Positions 23,669 through 27,622 of a stretch of 27,622 nucleotides of DNA are shown in pieces. How positions within the stretch are numbered: position 1 is the stretch's first letter; the number at the start of each line of letters is the position of its first letter. The position numbers and the translations under genes were made by a program. The DNA comes from Methanomassiliicoccaceae archaeon UBA328 (lineage in GTDB: Archaea; Thermoplasmatota; Thermoplasmata; Methanomassiliicoccales; Methanomethylophilaceae): the NCBI GenBank assembly GCA_002506905.1, contig DAYM01000006.1, forward strand, positions 120,672-148,293, given 5' to 3'. Below the pieces are notes generated by a model. The model did not search any database, had not been told where the DNA came from, and saw only the letters and a program-made list of their open reading frames with translations.

Positions 23669-25150
23669 ATGTCGGAAGAAGCCAAGATAACACTGGCACG
23701 CACAGTGTCGTGGAAGCAGGGAATGTTCATAGCCCTGGGAGTACCGTTACTGATCCTCCCTTCGATCTATGATGTTTCCTCCATCATTTGGGGAATGTGT
23801 ATTTTCGTGTGGGTCGTATCGGTCCTGCAGGGATTTGTCCAGAACCTTGCATACGGAGAAATGGTCACATTGTTCCCGAATGCTACCGGTCTGCCCGGAT
23901 GTGCACAGTCAGTATATGAGTCTAAGAATAACAATAAGAAATTTGATAAGGGAAAGTTCGTAGGCGCGTTCTGCGCCTGGTGCTACTGGTTCGCCTGGTG
24001 CCCCGTGGTCGCCATATTCACAATGATGATCGGCGACTACCTGTGCGCAATGTTCGACCTGACGCTTACCGGAATGGCCGGCGTCGGATTCTACCTTATC
24101 ATATCTTTGGTCATCGTTTCTGTAATGTATGTTTTGGGAACCCGCGGCCTGGAAGGCGGCGCAAAGGTCGGTCTGATCCTTGCTGTCATATCGCTCGTAC
24201 CCATCATCATAATCCTTCTCGGAGCACTCGCAACGGGAATGTTCGACTTCGGAAACATCGTAAACGATTGGGCCAGACCCGAATGGAGCTGGAGCCTCCA
24301 GGACATCGTCCTGGTGTTCGGATGTTTCGGACTTGCACAATGGAGCGCATGCGCATGGGAGACCGCTGCTATATACGGCCCGGAATACAAGGAACCCGGA
24401 AAAGATGTTCCCAAGGCCCTGTTCGCCTGCGGATTCATCTGCCTGATCATGTACTTCTTTGTGTCAACGGTCGTCTACGGCTCATTGGGCCAGACAGGTA
24501 TCGAGAGCGCAGGATACGCAACACTCGAGCCTATCGCAAGCTTCGTCTTCGGAGAAGCAGGTTCATACATCGCACTGTTCTTCCTGATCGTGGCGATGAT
24601 CCTCATCATTCAGACAGGATTCCTCGGTTCCTCCAGAACACTCCACTCGATGGCACAGGAAAGGAATCTGCCCAAGTGGTTCGAGAAGACGAACAAGCAC
24701 GGAATGCCCGCGAACGCTATGCTGTTCGTGTGCATCTTCAATGTCCTCCTTGTGGCGATCATGGAATTCAGTGCATTTGTACTGAATATGACGACCACAT
24801 CGATGACCATACTGACTGCCTCCGCTATCGGTTACTGTATAGCGAACATCATCGCCCTGCTGGCCTTTGTGAAGACAAGAAGGGATGCCAAGTTCGCAGA
24901 TATGGACAGACCGTTCAAGGCGCCGAGGTCATGGAAGTATGTGATCTCCATAATGGTGTTCATCCAAGCATGTCTGTGGCTGCCCAGTCTCCTTTACTGG
25001 AGTTACTATCTGTCCGGCGGTTTCATAGCGATCGCACTGGGTGTGATCATCTTGCTCTGTTTCATCCCTATCTGGATGCATGTGCAGAACAAGAAGTCGG
25101 AACACCAGGGGCCAAACAATTCTTCGAACACTCCTCCGTCCGAAGAATGA
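23669..25150 (+). CDS. APC-superfamily amino acid/polyamine permease
   Basis: This 493-residue protein has about twelve membrane helices and reads as an APC-type permease. The first helix region is KITLARTVSWKQGMFIALGVPLLILPSIYDV. Helix 6-like WSLQDIVLVFGCFGLAQWSACAWETAAIYGPEYKEPGKDVPKAL carries the typical loop in which an acidic residue and E-x-K-N/G-P mark the family. The later GFLGSSRTLHSMAQERNLPKWFEKTNKHGMPANAML is the conserved APC loop. The start is the ATG at 23669, with GGAG 7 nt upstream; the frame extends 38 codons further back without support. The substrate is unknown; an amino acid or amine is likely. Confidence 0.9.
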   Translation: MSEEAKITLARTVSWKQGMFIALGVPLLILPSIYDVSSIIWGMCIFVWVVSVLQGFVQNLAYGEMVTLFPNATGLPGCAQSVYESKNNNKKFDKGKFVGAFCAWCYWFAWCPVVAIFTMMIGDYLCAMFDLTLTGMAGVGFYLIISLVIVSVMYVLGTRGLEGGAKVGLILAVISLVPIIIILLGALATGMFDFGNIVNDWARPEWSWSLQDIVLVFGCFGLAQWSACAWETAAIYGPEYKEPGKDVPKALFACGFICLIMYFFVSTVVYGSLGQTGIESAGYATLEPIASFVFGEAGSYIALFFLIVAMILIIQTGFLGSSRTLHSMAQERNLPKWFEKTNKHGMPANAMLFVCIFNVLLVAIMEFSAFVLNMTTTSMTILTASAIGYCIANIIALLAFVKTRRDAKFADMDRPFKAPRSWKYVISIMVFIQACLWLPSLLYWSYYLSGGFIAIALGVIILLCFIPIWMHVQNKKSEHQGPNNSSNTPPSEE

Positions 25151-25158
25151 TACCTTTA

Positions 25159-25190
25159 GATCTCCGGGTCCCCCTCCCGGAGATCATTTT
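25159..25190. terminator. Bidirectional terminator between the permease and ubiE genes
   Basis: GATCTCCGGG (25159-25168) pairs with CCCGGAGATC (25176-25185), a perfect 10-bp stem, followed by ATTTT on the plus strand. The convergent ubiE gene ends 13 nt further on, and the stretch read from its side is also T-containing, so the hairpin can serve both. Confidence 0.65.
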
Positions 25191-25202
25191 AATAAAACCC
25201 AA

Positions 25203-25958
25203 TTACTCTTTTTCGCCGTAATAGATATTCACGGCACTGAAGTTCTTGCTGTAATATCTGGCATTCTTGAATCCGGCTTTCTTGAACTTGTCTAGCATGA
25301 CATTTCCGTGAGGGAATCCCTCTACCGAAGATGTCAGCCAATCGTATGCGGGCTGCCTTCCGTCGATGCTCTTTCCCTTGTCGTATTTGCGGGCGATCTT
25401 TGTGACCCTGTACTTCATGTAGATCTCGTAGAAGTAGCGGACGACCTTGTTGTCCGGCTTGGCCAGATCTGCGACTATGACCTTTCCACCCGGAGAAAGT
25501 ACCCTATACATCTCGTCGATCGCCTTCTGAACATCGCAGACATTCCTGAGCATATATCCGGATGTGACAAGATCAAACGTGTTATCCTCATATTTCAGAT
25601 CGAGAGCGTCTCCGACCTCGAATTTCACGGGCTTTGGGATGTCCCTCTCGGCCATCTTCTTCTCCGCGAGTTCCAGCATCCTGGGTGTGATGTCCACGCC
25701 TGTGACGGAGCCTTCGGGCCCTGCCCTCTCGGCCACCATGAATGCTATCTCGCCGGTACCGGTACCGACATCCAAACACTTCTTTCCCAGGATCGGCTCC
25801 ACCTTCTTCAGCATGAACTTGTGCCAGCCGGTGACCATTCCCATGGACATTATGTCATTCATCTCGTCGTAGTAGTCAGCGATCTCGGTGAACACGTCCT
25901 TGACGTATTCTTCCTTGCCCTCGAACTGCGTTCCGTTCGGCTTTACTTCATCGGTCAT
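25203..25958 (-). CDS. UbiE/MenG-type SAM-dependent C-methyltransferase
   Basis: The 251-residue enzyme has a class I methyltransferase fold. Motif I is CLDVGTGTGEIAFMVAERAG, then VTGVDITPRMLELAEKKM, VGDALDLKYEDNTFDLVTSGYMLRNVCDVQKAIDEMYRVLSPGGKVIVADLAKP. The segment FTEIADYYDEMNDIMSMGMVTGWHKFM at the N-terminus is a UbiE/MenG signature. The ATG at 25958 overlaps the stop of the prenyltransferase as TGATG, so the two are co-translated. Known members methylate a prenylated quinol ring. In a methanogen of this order the product is unknown; a methanophenazine-like or quinone-like carrier is possible. Confidence 0.9.
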   Translation of the reverse strand: MTDEVKPNGTQFEGKEEYVKDVFTEIADYYDEMNDIMSMGMVTGWHKFMLKKVEPILGKKCLDVGTGTGEIAFMVAERAGPEGSVTGVDITPRMLELAEKKMAERDIPKPVKFEVGDALDLKYEDNTFDLVTSGYMLRNVCDVQKAIDEMYRVLSPGGKVIVADLAKPDNKVVRYFYEIYMKYRVTKIARKYDKGKSIDGRQPAYDWLTSSVEGFPHGNVMLDKFKKAGFKNARYYSKNFSAVNIYYGEKE

Positions 25959-26875
25959 CAGATCAACACCCCAACGACGGCATATTCTATTAAGTATCCT
26001 ATCACAAGAAGCACACCAAAGTGCCAATTGAGTTTGAATGCCAAAGGCACCAGGAGCCTGTTGCACTTGGGATCCGCAGGGGCCTTTGCACAGTTCTTGA
26101 CCAGTATGTTGAGATCGTACAGAGCAACGAATGCAAGTGCGCATTCCCATGGTGCGATCTGAAGGACGATCAACAGTGCCAGTATGATGAATGACACCGA
26201 ATTCAGGAACAGATAGAGACGCTTGCTGTTCTCATAGGACATATGACCGGAAAGGGTCCCGACGTGCGCTGCTTTGTCCTCGTAATAATCGCGGGTCTCG
26301 TTTCCGCTCAGGACCGCTGTTATCATGAGCGCATTGGGCAGGGAGATCATCAGGACCTCCCATGAATAACCGCCGGTTAGCACCAGGTAGGTACCGATGG
26401 GCATCAGGATCCCCATCAGGAAGAAACATCCTATCTGTCCCATTGCGTGATATTTGTACGAAACACCGATGGTATAGAGCGCGGCGCCGCCGATACCCAG
26501 CAATCCTATGATCAGGATCTCCCATCCCGAATACCAGATGAATACCAGTCCTATCAGCGCCGTTATGCCGAGACATACTATGCCCATCATGTAGATCTGC
26601 TTCGGCCTCATCGCTCCGGTAACAAGTTCGGGCGATCTTGTGTGGTTCTCGACGGTGTCGGTACCTTTTACGAAGTCCCCGTATGTATTGAAAAGATTGG
26701 CGGCAGACTGAAGAAGACAGCCGCCTGCCAGGATCAGCAGGAATATCAGTATATTGAACGACCCGTCCTTCCAAGCGACCGCTCCTCCGATAAGTACGGG
26801 AACGATCGCACCGTGAAGGGTCCAGGGCCTGAATGCGTTGTACCATCCGGCCTTTACCGGTTTAACATCCTGCAT
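25958..26875 (-). CDS. UbiA/MenA-type polyprenyltransferase
   Basis: The 305-residue membrane enzyme attaches an isoprenoid chain to an aromatic ring. Seen: first Asp-rich motif in NLFNTYGDFVKGTD (N63, D67, D73); second in GNETRDYYEDKAAHVGT at about 190-206; about eight to nine hydrophobic helices; and the MenA-like N-terminus WYNAFRPWTLHGAIVPVLIGGA. These favour a MenA rather than a digeranylgeranylglyceryl-phosphate synthase assignment. A TATA-like element 27 nt upstream of the ATG suggests a leaderless message. Coupled to a UbiE-type methylase, it defines a two-gene unit for a membrane-soluble carrier. No other menaquinone genes are in the window. Confidence 0.88.
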   Translation of the reverse strand: MQDVKPVKAGWYNAFRPWTLHGAIVPVLIGGAVAWKDGSFNILIFLLILAGGCLLQSAANLFNTYGDFVKGTDTVENHTRSPELVTGAMRPKQIYMMGIVCLGITALIGLVFIWYSGWEILIIGLLGIGGAALYTIGVSYKYHAMGQIGCFFLMGILMPIGTYLVLTGGYSWEVLMISLPNALMITAVLSGNETRDYYEDKAAHVGTLSGHMSYENSKRLYLFLNSVSFIILALLIVLQIAPWECALAFVALYDLNILVKNCAKAPADPKCNRLLVPLAFKLNWHFGVLLVIGYLIEYAVVGVLI

Positions 26876-26968
26876 ATCAAAGAGTATTGTACAAGATATT
26901 GATAAACATACCCCGAATGTAAATAAAATCTACACTGGCCAAGCATACCTTTTTTTGCATAGCAGGAC

Positions 26969-27622
26969 ATGCCGCTTCCCATGAAAGTAAAAGCGTTGCT
27001 GTGCAGCAGTGCGTTTATGATGAGTCTCGCACTCATCCTGGCATTCATTACGAACTTCTCAGGTGTCTTTCCCAGCGATGTACTCACATCCGACATCAGA
27101 AGCAAGATCACGATCCTGCTCCTGGCGATCATGCTCACTGTTTCTTTGTCCAGAGTTCCGACCTCCAATCTGAAACCCGATAAGGCCATTGTCAGGTCCG
27201 TAATACTCGGATTGGTCGTGGCCTCGGCCATCCCTATCATAGGATATCTTCTCCTCGAGAACGGAGAATACAGCAATTATGCTGTCGGCTGGGTCTTTAT
27301 CGCGGCAACACCTTTCGCAGCATCTGTTGCCCCGCTTTCATTCATTCTCCGCGGAGATATCGAACATGCCTGCAGATCAACGATCTATGTCTACATCATC
27401 GCGCTTATGTGGATCCCTCTGGTGATCTACGCACTCATCGGCAAGATGGTAGATATGAAGAGTGTCGTCATCACCGTCATCGAGATCATCGGCGTACCGC
27501 TGATACTTTCCAGATTCTTTACAAAGGTCAAGATACCCAAAGACGCTATGGCCATCGTTCTGAACTGCATCATAGGATTCCTCGTATGGTTCTCGGTCAG
27601 TCCCACCAACTTCGGCGGACTG
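26969..27622 (+). CDS. BASS/SBF-family transporter (bile acid:sodium symporter-like), partial
   Basis: The frame is open for 218 codons to the window edge. It encodes a very hydrophobic protein with at least six membrane segments in this part. The segment VGWVFIAATPFAASVAPLSFILRGD resembles the conserved crossing region of BASS-family sodium symporters. No ribosome site is convincing: the ATG at 26969 and a second at 26981 are both possible. An AAATAAAA run at about 26921-26928 may be its TATA box. The intergenic distance to the divergent menA gene is about 90 nt. The family assignment is moderate because the second half is missing; other 10-helix carriers remain possible. Confidence 0.65.
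   Translation, partial: MPLPMKVKALLCSSAFMMSLALILAFITNFSGVFPSDVLTSDIRSKITILLLAIMLTVSLSRVPTSNLKPDKAIVRSVILGLVVASAIPIIGYLLLENGEYSNYAVGWVFIAATPFAASVAPLSFILRGDIEHACRSTIYVYIIALMWIPLVIYALIGKMVDMKSVVITVIEIIGVPLILSRFFTKVKIPKDAMAIVLNCIIGFLVWFSVSPTNFGGL

Noticed and set aside
1..27622. CRISPR arrays, insertion sequences, integrases or attachment sites
   Set aside because: No regularly spaced repeats, transposase or integrase genes, or flanking inverted repeats were seen.

Overview
The window comes from a methanogenic archaeon of the order Methanomassiliicoccales, most likely the host-associated Methanomethylophilaceae. The evidence is a complete pyrrolysine (Pyl) system, three classes of methylamine methyltransferase each with an in-frame amber codon at the expected Pyl position, a short pyrrolysyl-tRNA synthetase lacking the N-terminal tRNA-binding domain, and a tRNA-Pyl very close to the Methanomethylophilus alvus form. 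Archaeal TATA boxes and AT-rich spacers around GC-richer genes fit this. The exact species cannot be named from sequence alone.

Layout, in the direction of transcription (mostly the minus strand, right to left). (1) 19505 to 13660: mtbC-mtbB-mttB-mttC-mttP-small winged-helix protein-45 aa membrane protein, a di- and trimethylamine operon closed by a hairpin plus T-tract. (2) 13142 to 11111: mtmC-mtmB, the monomethylamine operon, followed by a UUCG hairpin. (3) 10868 to 3778: a second, solitary mtmB, then pylT, pylS, pylB, pylC, pylD and ramA, with no obvious internal promoter, closed by a hairpin. (4) A DHA2-type MFS exporter with its own promoter, then pdxS-pdxT (PLP synthase), both of which need a -1 frame correction, and the start of a ChlI-type AAA+ chelatase subunit running off the left edge.

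The right third carries plus-strand genes: an M18 aminopeptidase with a strong terminator; a GC-rich, highly structured stretch of about 320 nt that looks like an undescribed non-coding RNA; a MarR-type regulator; an iron-sulfur flavoprotein; and an APC amino-acid permease. A minus-strand menA-ubiE pair (isoprenoid quinone-type biosynthesis) and a truncated BASS-family transporter complete the window.

How the parts work together: MttP probably imports methylamines. MttB, MtbB and MtmB move a methyl group to their corrinoid partners MttC, MtbC and MtmC. RamA reductively reactivates the corrinoids. PylBCD make pyrrolysine, and PylS with tRNA-Pyl decode UAG in mttB, mtbB and both mtmB genes. None of the 24 complete coding genes whose stop is visible ends in TAG. 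The CoM methyltransferase (MtbA) that completes the route is not in the window.
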